Positions 17,180-25,497 of a stretch of DNA of 64,000 nucleotides are shown here, one piece after another; the stretch's first letter is position 1; every line of letters starts with the position of its first letter. This DNA is from Janthinobacterium agaricidamnosum NBRC 102515 = DSM 9628 (GTDB lineage Bacteria; Pseudomonadota; Gammaproteobacteria; Burkholderiales; Burkholderiaceae_D): positions 1,850,885 to 1,914,884 of the forward strand of contig NZ_HG322949.1 in NCBI RefSeq assembly GCF_000723165.1, written 5' to 3'. Under the pieces are notes generated by a model. It was not told where the DNA came from. It saw only the letters and a list, made by a program, of their open reading frames with translations, and ran no database searches. The translations under genes and the position numbers were made by a program.

Positions 17180-18019
17180 ATGTCAGTCTCCTCGCTAGCC
17201 AATCAAATCAATCCTGCCGCCACAGCGGCCAGGAGCGTGCCCAACAAGCGGCAAGCGCTGCTGTCGGCGGTGCTCAGGCGCACCGTCAGTCCGCTGCTGC
17301 TGTTGCTGGCCTGGGAACTGGCGTCGCGCAGCGGCGTGCTGCCGGAACGGGTGCTGGCGGCGCCGTCGCAAATCCTGGCGACCATGGGCGAATTGATCTG
17401 GTCCGGCGAAATCGGCGGCAATGTGCTGGTGTCGCTGCGCCGGGTGGTGATCGGGCTGGCCGTGTCGCTGTCGCTCGGCACCGGACTGGCGCTGGTGGCC
17501 GGCCTGTCGCGGCGCGGCGAAGTGGCGGTCGATTCGCCGATGCAGATGGCGCGCACGCTGCCTTTCCTCGGCCTGGTGCCGCTGTTCATCCTGTGGTTCG
17601 GCATCGGCGAATTCACCAAGATCGCGCTAATCGCCTTCGCCACCACCTTCCCGATGTATCTGACGCTGTACAGCGGCATTCGCGGCATCGACGCCAAGCT
17701 GGTCGAGGCGGCGCGGCTGTTCGGCCTGAGCTACCCGCAACTGATCGTCCACGTGATTTTGCCCGGCGCGTTGCCGTCGTTCCTGGTCGGCCTGCGCTAT
17801 TCGCTGGGCGTCAGCTGGCTGTCGCTGGTGGCGGTGGAGCAGATCAACGCCACCGCCGGTCTCGGCTACCTGATCAACAACGCCCGCGACTTCATGCGCA
17901 CCGACGTCATCGTGGTGTGCCTGCTGGTGTACAGCGTGCTGGGCCTGGTGACCGACCTGCTGGTGCGCACCATCGAACATTATGCGCTGGCCTGGCGTCC
18001 ATCTTTCATCAAGGATTGA
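17180..18019 (+). CDS. ssuC: ABC transporter permease, sulfonate/taurine type (SsuC-like)
   Basis: A 279-residue inner-membrane permease of the SsuC/TauC/nitrate group. About six hydrophobic segments are visible, and the EAA loop that contacts the ATPase reads EAARLFGLSYPQLIVHVILPG near 175-195. The end of the protein has ATAGLGYLINNARDFMRTD, a hallmark of the family. It is the first gene of the operon and is followed 2 bases later by the ATPase. No substrate-binding gene is adjacent; two candidates lie 7.5 and 11 kb downstream in the same locus. Confidence 0.88.
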   Translation: MSVSSLANQINPAATAARSVPNKRQALLSAVLRRTVSPLLLLLAWELASRSGVLPERVLAAPSQILATMGELIWSGEIGGNVLVSLRRVVIGLAVSLSLGTGLALVAGLSRRGEVAVDSPMQMARTLPFLGLVPLFILWFGIGEFTKIALIAFATTFPMYLTLYSGIRGIDAKLVEAARLFGLSYPQLIVHVILPGALPSFLVGLRYSLGVSWLSLVAVEQINATAGLGYLINNARDFMRTDVIVVCLLVYSVLGLVTDLLVRTIEHYALAWRPSFIKD

Positions 18020-18021
18020 GC

Positions 18022-18882
18022 ATGCAAACCACCTCATTGAACTTGCCGGGCGCGCTGCAGCGCAGCGGGCATGCGGCGCCGCCGGCGCCCAGCCTGGTGC
18101 CGCCGGGCAGCGCGGTCAAGGGACGCCAGCTCAGCAAGCGCTTCGGCGACAACCTGATCCTCGACCAGTTGAACCTCGATATCCGCGCCGGCGAATTCGT
18201 CGCGCTGCTGGGCCGCAGCGGTTCCGGCAAGACCACCTTGCTGCGCGCCTTGGCCGGGCTGGACCAGATCAGTTCCGGCACGCTGGACGTGCCGCAGGCG
18301 CGCGCCGCCGTGTTTCAGGAGCCGCGCCTGATGCCGTGGAAGCGCGCCTGGCGCAACGTCACGCTGGGCCTGAAGATCGACCAGCCGCGCGAACGGGCCC
18401 GCCAGGCCTTGACCGAAGTCGGGCTGGCGCACCGCGAAAACGCCTGGCCGGCCACCTTGTCCGGCGGCGAGGCGCAGCGCGTGGCGCTGGCCCGCGCGCT
18501 GGTGCGGGAGCCGCAATTGCTGCTGCTCGACGAACCGTTCGCCGCGCTCGACGCCCTGACCCGCATCCGCATGCACCAGCTGATCCTGGCGCTGTGGCGC
18601 CAGCACCGGCCGTCGGTGCTGCTGGTGACCCACGACGTCGACGAGGCGATCCTGCTGGCCGACCGGGTGCTGGTGCTGGACCGGGGCCGCATCGCCGCCG
18701 ACATCGCGATCACCCAGCCGCGTCCGCGCAGCGCCGAACGGCCGCAATTCCAGCAAGTGCGGGCCCGGCTGCTGGAATTGCTGGGGGTCGAACTGGAAGC
18801 GCCGGAAGCGCCGTCGATTGACACAGCCGCCGCGCCAGCGCCGTTGGCGACGCCCTTCAACTTCAGTAACTTTTCGATCTGA
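18022..18882 (+). CDS. ssuB: ABC transporter ATPase, sulfonate type (SsuB-like)
   Basis: A 286-residue ATP-binding subunit. The start at 18022 follows the permease stop by 2 bases; the same frame stays open upstream but only as permease shadow. Walker [10 protein letters not shown] (about 64-72), Q-loop [17 protein letters not shown], signature LSGGEAQR (about 146), Walker [13 protein letters not shown] and the H-loop [10 protein letters not shown] are all intact. The short arrangement lacking a regulatory domain is typical of SsuB/TauB. The final 30 residues are an Ala/Pro-rich tail. Confidence 0.88.
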   Translation: MQTTSLNLPGALQRSGHAAPPAPSLVPPGSAVKGRQLSKRFGDNLILDQLNLDIRAGEFVALLGRSGSGKTTLLRALAGLDQISSGTLDVPQARAAVFQEPRLMPWKRAWRNVTLGLKIDQPRERARQALTEVGLAHRENAWPATLSGGEAQRVALARALVREPQLLLLDEPFAALDALTRIRMHQLILALWRQHRPSVLLVTHDVDEAILLADRVLVLDRGRIAADIAITQPRPRSAERPQFQQVRARLLELLGVELEAPEAPSIDTAAAPAPLATPFNFSNFSI

Positions 18883-18887
18883 GCGCC

Positions 18888-20156
18888 ATGTCCTCTTCCG
18901 TCTTGCGGCTAGCCACCGCCACCGCCGCCGCGCACCAGCTGGACAGCCCCGAATTCGCCGCCTTGCTGGACCAGTTGACGCTGGAATTCGCCGCCGGCGC
19001 CGCGCAGCACGACCGCGACGCCAGCTTCCCGCACCAGAATTTCGAGCGCCTGCATCAACTGGGTTTACTCGGGCTGACCGTGCCGCGCGCGCAGGGCGGG
19101 CTGGGCGCCAGCCTGGCGCAAACCGCCCGCGTGATCGCGGCGGTGGCGCGCGGCGAACCGTCGACCGCGCTGGTGCTGACGATGCAGTATCTGCACCATG
19201 CGTCGGCCAGACACGCGGCGCGCTGGCCGCGCCACTTGCGCGAACTGGTGGTGCAAGAGACGCTGCGCGACGGCGCGCTGATCAATGCGCTGCGGGTCGA
19301 ACCGGACCTCGGCACGCCGGCCCGCGGCGGCTTGCCGGCCACCACCGCGCACCGTACGCCTGACGGCTGGCGCATCAGCGGCCGCAAGGTGTATTCGACC
19401 GGCATCCCGCGCCTGACCTGGCTGGCCGTGTGGGCGCGCAGCGACGATGCCGAACCGCTGGTCGGCAGCTGGCTGGTGCGGCGCGATACGCCCGGCATCA
19501 GCGTGGTCGAAAGCTGGGACCACCTGGGCATGCGCGCCACCGGCAGTCACGACGTGATCTTCGACGAGGTGCTGGTACCGCTGGAGCATGCGGTGGAAGT
19601 GGCGCCGGCCGGCGCGACGCAGGAACTGGACGCCGAATTGCTGTGCTGGATGTCGGTGCTGCTGGCGTCGATCTACGACGCGGTGGCGCGCGCCGGCCGC
19701 GACTGGCTGGCCAACTGGCTGCAGGAACGGGTGCCGGCCAACCTGGGCGCGCCGCTGGCCAGCCTGCCGCGTTTCCAGGAAGCGCTGGGCCTGATCGACA
19801 CCTGGCTGTTCTCGAACCGTACGCTGATCGACGCCGCCGCCGCCGGCCGCATTGCCGCCGCCGACAGCTTCCGCATCAAATACCTGGTCACCAGCCAGGC
19901 TATCCAGGTAGTCGAAAAAGCCATCGAATTGAGCGGCAATCCCGGCCTGTCGAACGCCAATCCGCTGCAGCGCCATTACCGCGACGTGCTGTGCAGCCGC
20001 ATCCATACGCCGCAAAACGACACCATCCTGATCAACAGCGGGCGCGCCGCGTTCGCCGCGCTGGCCGCCCAGAAAACCGCCGCATCATCCCGTGCCGGCG
20101 CGACCGGCCCTTTATCTGCCTCTACCTCCACCACCACTGACAAGGAAGCATCATGA
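18888..20156 (+). CDS. Acyl-CoA dehydrogenase-family flavoprotein (SfnB/DszC-like)
   Basis: A 422-residue protein with an acyl-CoA dehydrogenase fold: an N-terminal helical domain (FERLHQLGLLGLTVPRAQGG), a middle beta domain (WRISGRKVYSTGIPRLTWLAVWAR) and a C-terminal helical domain. In sulfur loci this family usually contains flavin-dependent monooxygenases that act on S-containing compounds (SfnB, DszC). It lies between the transporter ATPase (5 bases) and SsuD-type monooxygenase (4-base overlap), so a role in desulfurisation is more likely than fatty-acid oxidation. The substrate is unknown. Confidence 0.78.
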   Translation: MSSSVLRLATATAAAHQLDSPEFAALLDQLTLEFAAGAAQHDRDASFPHQNFERLHQLGLLGLTVPRAQGGLGASLAQTARVIAAVARGEPSTALVLTMQYLHHASARHAARWPRHLRELVVQETLRDGALINALRVEPDLGTPARGGLPATTAHRTPDGWRISGRKVYSTGIPRLTWLAVWARSDDAEPLVGSWLVRRDTPGISVVESWDHLGMRATGSHDVIFDEVLVPLEHAVEVAPAGATQELDAELLCWMSVLLASIYDAVARAGRDWLANWLQERVPANLGAPLASLPRFQEALGLIDTWLFSNRTLIDAAAAGRIAAADSFRIKYLVTSQAIQVVEKAIELSGNPGLSNANPLQRHYRDVLCSRIHTPQNDTILINSGRAAFAALAAQKTAASSRAGATGPLSASTSTTTDKEAS

Positions 20157-21271
20157 GCATCGAATTCATCGGCTTTAGCGCCACCCAGGAAGTGTCCGAA
20201 ACCGTACTGGCCAAGGGGCCGGTGGTCGACAAGAGTTATCTGGGCGCGGTCGCCCGCGCCCACGAATACGCCGGTTTCGACCGCGTGCTGGTGGCGCACG
20301 GCAGCGGCTCGGTCGACGGTTTCCAGGTCGCCTCGTATATCGCCTCGCAAACCGAGAAGCTCGGCATCCTGCTGGCGCACCGTCCCGGCTTTGTCGCGCC
20401 GACGCTGGCGGCGCGCCAGCTGGCGACGCTGGACCATTTCAGCGATGGCCGGCTGGCGGTGCACATCATCAGCGGCGGCGACGACACCGAACAGCAGCGC
20501 GACGGCGATTTCCTCGACCACGACCAGCGCTACAGCCGCAGCGACGAATTCCTCGATGTCGTGAAACAGACCTGGAGCAGCAGCGGCCCGTTCGATCATC
20601 AAGGGCGGCATTACCAGATCAAGGGCCAGAACGCCGGCGTGCGTCCGTTGCGCGGCCAGCATGTGCCGGTGTATTTCGGCGGTTCGTCGGACGCCGCCAT
20701 CGAGGTGGCCGGCAAGCATGCCGACGTCTACGCGCTGTGGGGCGAGTCGCTGGCCCAGGTGGCGGAAATCATCGCCAAGGTGCGCGCGGCGGCCGCGAAA
20801 TACGACCGGGCCGACAAGATCCGCTTCAGCCTGTCGCTGCGGCCGGTGCTGGCCGAGACCGAGGAACTGGCGTGGGCCAAGGCCGATGCGATCCTGGCCA
20901 AGGCCAGCGCCAGCGTCAAGCACAACGCGTATTTCAGCGGCCGCCCGCAACAGCCGCAAAACACCGGCTCGCAACGCTTGCTGGCCACCGCCGCCGAAGG
21001 CAAGGTGGTCGATGAACGGCTGTGGACCGGCATCGCCGCGCTGACCAGGGCGGCCGGCAATTCGACCGGCCTGGTCGGCACGCCGGAACAGGTGCGCGAC
21101 GCGCTGCTGAAATACTGGGAACTGGGCGTGACCACCTTCCTGATCCGTGGCTTCGACCCGATCCAGGACGCGCTGCAATACGGCCGCGAACTGATCCCGC
21201 TGGTGCGCGCGGCGATTGCCGAACGCAGCGCCAATGTGCAAGCGCCGGACGCCACGCGTCTGGCCGCCTGA
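20153..21271 (+). CDS. ssuD: FMNH2-dependent alkanesulfonate monooxygenase-like (SsuD family)
   Basis: A 372-residue bacterial luciferase-like (LLM) monooxygenase closely resembling SsuD, which cleaves alkanesulfonates to aldehyde and sulfite using FMNH2 and O2. Landmarks include an N-terminal barrel strand, the stretch HRPGFVAPTLAARQLATLDH, LAVHIISGGDD near 100 and YFGGSSDAAIEVAGKHADVYALWGE near 180-200. No flavin reductase gene is visible in the window, so reduced FMN must come from elsewhere. Overlaps the upstream gene by 4 bases, so the two are translationally coupled. Confidence 0.85.
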   Translation: MSIEFIGFSATQEVSETVLAKGPVVDKSYLGAVARAHEYAGFDRVLVAHGSGSVDGFQVASYIASQTEKLGILLAHRPGFVAPTLAARQLATLDHFSDGRLAVHIISGGDDTEQQRDGDFLDHDQRYSRSDEFLDVVKQTWSSSGPFDHQGRHYQIKGQNAGVRPLRGQHVPVYFGGSSDAAIEVAGKHADVYALWGESLAQVAEIIAKVRAAAAKYDRADKIRFSLSLRPVLAETEELAWAKADAILAKASASVKHNAYFSGRPQQPQNTGSQRLLATAAEGKVVDERLWTGIAALTRAAGNSTGLVGTPEQVRDALLKYWELGVTTFLIRGFDPIQDALQYGRELIPLVRAAIAERSANVQAPDATRLAA

Positions 21272-21284
21272 AGGGACGCCAGCC

Positions 21285-22241
21285 ATGAGTAACAGTCATC
21301 AGGCGCCGACCATCGCCAGCCAGTTCGCACCGAACATCAATGCGCTGCTGGCGGCGCAGGCCGGCTTGCAGGTGCTGGACCTGGCCCCGGGGCCGCTGAC
21401 CGCATTGCCCGACGCCGACGTGCTGTTCGTGCTGCCGGCGCCGAAAGGGCAAACCTTGCTGCAAACGCCGGCGCCGTTGCAGTGGCCGTCGCGGGTGCGC
21501 TGGGTGCAACTGGCGTCGGTCGGCATCGATTATTACCCGCCATGGCTGTTCCAGGGGCCGGTGGTGACGTCGGCGCGCGGCACCGCCTCCGATGCGATCG
21601 CCGAATACGTGCTGGCGGCGATTTTCAGCGCCGCCAAGAAGATCCCGCAAATCTGGCTGGACCAGAACAGCCAGTGGCAGCGCCCCTTGCTCGGCCTGTT
21701 GAAGGGCAGCACGCTGGGCCTGTACGGTTTCGGCTCGATCGGCCAGGCGCTGGCGCAGCGCGCGCTGGCGCTGGGCATCAAGGTCATCGCGCTGCGCCGT
21801 TCCGATACGCCGTTCGAGGTTGCCGGCGTCGAGGCGGTGGCCGACCTGGCCGAATTGCTGTCGCGCTCCGACCACCTGGTGCTGGCCGCGCCGTCCACCA
21901 GCGCCACCCGCCATGTGATCAACCGCGCGGCGCTGGCCCACGCCAAGCCTGGCCTGCACCTGATCAATGTCGCGCGCGGCAACCTGATCGACCATGCTGC
22001 GCTGCACGAGGCGCTCGACGCCTGGCAAGTGTCGCTGGCCACGCTGGACGTCACCGATCCCGAGCCGCTGCCGGCCGGCCATGCCTTTTACAGCCATCCG
22101 CAAGTGCGTTTGTCGCCGCATATTTCGCCGTCCACCGAGCATATCGTACCGGCGCTGATCGACAAATTCCTGCACAACCTGATCCGCTTCCGCAGCGGCG
22201 CGCCGCTGATCGACGTGGTCGACACGGCGCGCGGCTATTGA
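21285..22241 (+). CDS. D-2-hydroxyacid dehydrogenase
   Basis: A 318-residue NAD(P)-dependent dehydrogenase. I use the ATG at 21285, 13 bases after ssuD with an AGCC-preceded AAGGGA ribosome site; longer starts would run into ssuD. The Rossmann motif GLYGFGSIGQALAQRALALG lies near 140-160, INVARGNLIDHAALHEALD near 235-255 and a C-terminal LSPHISPSTEH carries the catalytic His. The family reduces 2-ketoacids or oxidises D-2-hydroxyacids. Its place among desulfonation genes suggests it treats the carbon skeleton released by the monooxygenases; the actual substrate is not evident. Confidence 0.83.
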   Translation: MSNSHQAPTIASQFAPNINALLAAQAGLQVLDLAPGPLTALPDADVLFVLPAPKGQTLLQTPAPLQWPSRVRWVQLASVGIDYYPPWLFQGPVVTSARGTASDAIAEYVLAAIFSAAKKIPQIWLDQNSQWQRPLLGLLKGSTLGLYGFGSIGQALAQRALALGIKVIALRRSDTPFEVAGVEAVADLAELLSRSDHLVLAAPSTSATRHVINRAALAHAKPGLHLINVARGNLIDHAALHEALDAWQVSLATLDVTDPEPLPAGHAFYSHPQVRLSPHISPSTEHIVPALIDKFLHNLIRFRSGAPLIDVVDTARGY

Positions 22242-22268
22242 CCTGCCACTCTTCGACAAGGACTCACC

Positions 22269-23138
22269 ATGAGCAGCACCGCTCCCCTGTATTCCGCACC
22301 GCTGTCGCGTCCGCACCTGCGCGCAGGCGGCGCGGCCGCGCCGCGCCCGGCGATCTATAACGCGCCGCGCGACGCCAACGGCAACCTCATCTTCGCCGAA
22401 CCGCCGCCGCCGGCGACGCTGGAAGCGCAGCGCCGCCACCGCAAGGAGCGCCTGGCGGTGTCGTTTCGCCTGTTCGCCCGCTACGGCTACGACATGGGCG
22501 GCGCCGGCCACATCACCGCGCGCGACCCGGAATTCCCGGATCACTTCTGGGTCAATCCGGCCGGCGTGTATTTCGGCCATATCCGCGTGTCGGACCTGAT
22601 CCTGGTCAGCCACGACGGCAAGGTGGTCGAGGGCGACGGCTTGCTGAACCGGGCCGCGTTCGCGATCCACTCGGAATTGCACAAGGCGCGTCCGGACGTG
22701 ATCGCGGCCGCCCATTCGCACGGCTTGTACGGCAAGGCGTTCGCCGCGCAAGGCCGCCTGCTCGACCCGCTGACCCAGGATTCCTGCGCATTCTATGAAG
22801 ACCATGCGATCTTCCGGGACTTCAGCGGCGTGGTGCTCGATACCAGCGAAGGCCAGCGCATCGCCGCCGCGCTGGGGCCGCGCAAGGCGGTGATCCTGCA
22901 AAACCACGGCCTGCTGACGGTGGGCGCGTCGGTCGAATCGGCGGTGTGGCGCTACATCGCGTTTGAAAACGCCGCGCAAACCCAGTTGCTGTCGGAAGCG
23001 GCCGGACCGACCAGGCCGATTCCGCATGACGTGGCGCGGCACACGGCCGGCCAGATCGGTTCCGACGTCGGCGGCTGGTACAGCTTCCAGCCGCTGTGGG
23101 ACGTGATCACGCGCGAAGAGCCGGACTTGTTTGAATAA
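22269..23138 (+). CDS. Class II aldolase/adducin-family protein
   Basis: A 289-residue protein with the class II aldolase fold: RLFARYGYDMGGAGHITARDP (about 70-90), a metal-binding pair in AAHSHG near 150, and a third His in ILQNHGLLTVG near 215. Members act as zinc-dependent aldolases, epimerases or decarboxylases. It follows the hydroxyacid dehydrogenase by 27 bases and precedes tonB by 14 bases. Together with the dehydrogenase it may process a carbonyl product of C-S cleavage, but no specific reaction can be assigned. Confidence 0.83.
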   Translation: MSSTAPLYSAPLSRPHLRAGGAAAPRPAIYNAPRDANGNLIFAEPPPPATLEAQRRHRKERLAVSFRLFARYGYDMGGAGHITARDPEFPDHFWVNPAGVYFGHIRVSDLILVSHDGKVVEGDGLLNRAAFAIHSELHKARPDVIAAAHSHGLYGKAFAAQGRLLDPLTQDSCAFYEDHAIFRDFSGVVLDTSEGQRIAAALGPRKAVILQNHGLLTVGASVESAVWRYIAFENAAQTQLLSEAAGPTRPIPHDVARHTAGQIGSDVGGWYSFQPLWDVITREEPDLFE

Positions 23139-23152
23139 TTCAGGAGAATCAG

Positions 23153-23953
23153 ATGAACAGCGCCACTTTGCCTTTCCGGCCGCATCTGCGGGAGCCGCAG
23201 CAAGTCATGCCGGCCGTGGCCGAGCCGCCGCCGGTTGCGGCCCAAGGCACCGCCGCTCGACAGGACGGGCGCCGTTATCGCGGGGTGCAATTATCGGCGT
23301 TGCTGCATGGCCTGGCCGTGCTGCTGTTGTGGAATGTGTCGGGCGGCGGCAGCGGCCCGGCACTGGCAACGCATGCGGTGGAATTGATACGCGTGGCGCC
23401 GCCACGTCCGTTGCAACCGTCGCCGAAGCCGCCACAACCGCAAGCCAGACCGGTGGCGCTGGCCGCGCCGCGTCCGGTCAGCGCCGCCACGCCGCAGCCG
23501 AAAACCGTCGCTGCCCCGGCGACCAGCGCCGAGACCTATGCCAGCCCGGCCATGCCGGCGCCGGCGATGCCGATCGGCCCGGTGACGCCGCTGGCGCCTG
23601 TTCCAACGCCGTCCGCGCCGGTGGCCGTCAAAGCGCCGCCGCCGGCGGCCAGGGTGGTCGGCACCGACGGCATCCCGACCGATTATGTGAACCAGGTGTA
23701 TGCCCGCATCAACCGCAATACCGATTATCCGGGCCAGGCCAGGCTGCGCCGCCAGCAGGGCAAGGTCGGCTACCAGCTGACGCTGGACCCGCAAGGCAAT
23801 TTGCTCGATATCGACTTGCAGGGTTGCGGTATCGAAGCGCTGGACGACGCGGCCCGGCAAGCGATCATGCGCGCCGCGCCGTTCCCGAAATTGCCGGACC
23901 TGGGCGGCAGCACGTATCTGCTGGCCGGGAATATCGTCTTCAAATTGAACTAA
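23153..23953 (+). CDS. tonB: TonB-family energy transducer
   Basis: A 266-residue TonB protein. A cytoplasmic N-terminus of about 45 residues precedes one membrane anchor (LSALLHGLAVLLLWNVSG), a long Pro/Ala-rich spacer (about 80-165, with K/R-P-rich PKPPQPQARP) and the C-terminal TonB domain (about 175-264) with YARINRNTDYPGQARLRRQQ, GKVGYQLTLDPQGNLLD and a final hydrophobic strand. TonB links the proton-motive ExbB-ExbD motor to outer-membrane receptors. It is encoded inside an organosulfur locus and beside two TonB-dependent receptors, so it is probably dedicated to them. The last base of its stop codon is the first base of a 160-bp repeat. Confidence 0.9.
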   Translation: MNSATLPFRPHLREPQQVMPAVAEPPPVAAQGTAARQDGRRYRGVQLSALLHGLAVLLLWNVSGGGSGPALATHAVELIRVAPPRPLQPSPKPPQPQARPVALAAPRPVSAATPQPKTVAAPATSAETYASPAMPAPAMPIGPVTPLAPVPTPSAPVAVKAPPPAARVVGTDGIPTDYVNQVYARINRNTDYPGQARLRRQQGKVGYQLTLDPQGNLLDIDLQGCGIEALDDAARQAIMRAAPFPKLPDLGGSTYLLAGNIVFKLN

Positions 23954-24112
23954 GAGCCTATCCCAGTAGATGAATACGCCCTGTTCTGGCGCTCCTCAGG
24001 AACGGGGACTGCGTTGATCGTCGTCGCGTGGCTCGCCACGCTTCCTCCTCACGCCTGGTCCGCGCTCCAGATGCGCGGCCAGAACAAGACGCTCACTACT
24101 GGGATAGGCTCT
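23953..24112. repeat. 160-bp palindromic repeat element, copy 2
   Basis: Same length and same 17-base terminal inverted repeats (AGAGCCTATCCCAGTAG and complement) as the copy at 12850-13009, with about 15 internal differences that are partly compensatory across the hairpin. It abuts the tonB stop codon and is followed 2 bases later by a different palindromic repeat. It divides tonB from exbB and may limit read-through. Confidence 0.85.
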
Positions 24113-24114
24113 AA

Positions 24115-24215
24115 GAGCGCCTAAAAAAACATCCATGGCGGCGTTGCATTGCCTTGTCGTACATCTGTACTGTCTACGGCAATGCGCCTTGCCCTGAACG
24201 TTTTGTCAGGCGCTC
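24115..24215. repeat. 101-bp palindromic repeat of a second type
   Basis: Terminal inverted repeats of 16 bases with 3 mismatches (GAGCGCCTAAAAAAAC and GTTTTGTCAGGCGCTC). The interior has a further stem GCATTGCC / GGCAATGC around a short loop rich in GTAC. No coding potential. It begins 2 bases after the 160-bp element, so two repeat types have accumulated in the same tonB-exbB gap. No second copy is in the window. Confidence 0.7.
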
Positions 24216-24259
24216 CAGACGCTGAACTGAATCTACCTTACCGATCCGTGGAGAACCGC

Positions 24260-25042
24260 ATGAACCCGACTCATATCGCCGCCCATCTGTCGCCGCTGGA
24301 CTTGTTCCAGCAAGCCGACATCATCGTCAAATCCATCCTGGTCGTACTGGCGCTGGCGTCGCTGGCCAGCTGGGGCGTCATCATCGACAAGCTGCTGCGC
24401 TTGCGCCGCCTGCAGCGCAGCGCCGCGGGGTTCATCGCCGCGCTGGCGGGCCAGCCGACGCTGCACCGGCTGGTCGAGCAATTGCGCCAGCATGGGCAAG
24501 ATCCATTCGCCCGCATTTATCAAGCCATCGCCGACGAGTGGCAGCACAGCCACCGGCTGCACCTGCATGCCGATGCGAACGGCCGCGACAGTTTGAAGGA
24601 ACGCCTCAACCGGGTCGGCCAGATCGCGTCCCATACCGAAGCCGAGCAATTGCAAAAGGGCTTGTCGATCCTGGCGACGGTCGGTTCGGTAGCGCCGTTC
24701 GTCGGCTTGTTCGGCACCGTCTGGGGCATCATGAACGCCTTCCAGGGCATCGCCGCCAGCAACAGCACCAGCCTGGCCGTGGTGGCGCCGGGCATCGCCG
24801 AGGCGCTGTTCGCCACCGCGCTGGGACTGGTCGCGGCGATCCCCGCCGTGGTGGCCTACAACCGCGTGGCCGGCGACTTGAATAGCTACACCGGCCGGCT
24901 GGCCACGCTGACCGGACTGGTCGAAGTGCAGTTGTCGCGCCAGCTGGAAGCGGGCGAGACCCGGATCGACAGCGGCGACGCCGCGCCGCTCAAGGCGGAA
25001 CACGGCCATGGCGTGGCGGCGCTGACGCCGCAGGGAGCCTGA
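24260..25042 (+). CDS. exbB: ExbB/TolQ-family proton channel protein
   Basis: A 260-residue inner-membrane protein of the MotA/TolQ/ExbB family. The start at 24260 has GGAGAACC just upstream; an earlier ATG in the same frame lies inside the repeat element and is unlikely. Three membrane segments are visible: about 18-40 (ADIIVKSILVVLALASLASWG), about 135-160 (LATVGSVAPFVGLFGTVWGIMNAF) and about 180-200 (GIAEALFATALGLVAAIPAVVAYN). With ExbD it forms the proton-driven motor that energises TonB. The exbD gene follows after one base. Confidence 0.9.
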   Translation: MNPTHIAAHLSPLDLFQQADIIVKSILVVLALASLASWGVIIDKLLRLRRLQRSAAGFIAALAGQPTLHRLVEQLRQHGQDPFARIYQAIADEWQHSHRLHLHADANGRDSLKERLNRVGQIASHTEAEQLQKGLSILATVGSVAPFVGLFGTVWGIMNAFQGIAASNSTSLAVVAPGIAEALFATALGLVAAIPAVVAYNRVAGDLNSYTGRLATLTGLVEVQLSRQLEAGETRIDSGDAAPLKAEHGHGVAALTPQGA

Positions 25043-25043
25043 C

Positions 25044-25478
25044 ATGGGAGCAAGATTTTCAAACGGCGTTTCAAACGGCGGCGCGCAGCGGGTCGGCCCG
25101 GTCAGCGACATCAACGTGACGCCGCTGGTCGACGTGATGCTGGTGCTGCTGATCGTGTTCATGGTGGCGGCGCCGATGATGGCGAGCGGCGTCAAGGTCG
25201 ACCTGCCGACCGCCAATACCAGGCCGCTGCAGGAACCGAAGCCGCCTATCGTCATCAGCATGGACCAGGCCGGCACGGTCTACGTCAACCAGGACGCCGC
25301 CGGCCCCGGTCAACTGCTGGCGCTGGTGGCGAAAGAGGCGGGCGGCGACCTGGAGCGGCGCATCCATCTGCGCGCCGACCAGACGCTGGCTTACGGCCGT
25401 GTCGTATCGACCATGGGTTTGCTGAACGACGCCGGTTATGCGCGCATCGCGCTGGTGTCCGAAGCGCCGCAACACTAA
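25044..25478 (+). CDS. exbD: ExbD/TolR-family protein
   Basis: A 144-residue partner of ExbB. The N-terminus has the family motif DINVTPLVDVMLVLLIVFMV, whose Asp in the membrane helix carries protons, and the periplasmic domain ends with DQTLAYGRVVSTMGLLNDAGYARIALVSE. It begins one base after exbB. The substrate-binding protein gene follows 19 bases later with a GGAGACATC ribosome site, so the motor and the periplasmic binding protein share a transcript. Confidence 0.92.
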   Translation: MGARFSNGVSNGGAQRVGPVSDINVTPLVDVMLVLLIVFMVAAPMMASGVKVDLPTANTRPLQEPKPPIVISMDQAGTVYVNQDAAGPGQLLALVAKEAGGDLERRIHLRADQTLAYGRVVSTMGLLNDAGYARIALVSEAPQH

Positions 25479-25497
25479 TCACACCACAGGAGACATC

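Noticed and set aside
17134..18021. Upstream extension of the SsuB-like frame through the permease gene
   Set aside because: The text upstream of 18022 is a low-complexity shadow of ssuC; the ATPase begins at 18022, 2 bases after the permease stop.
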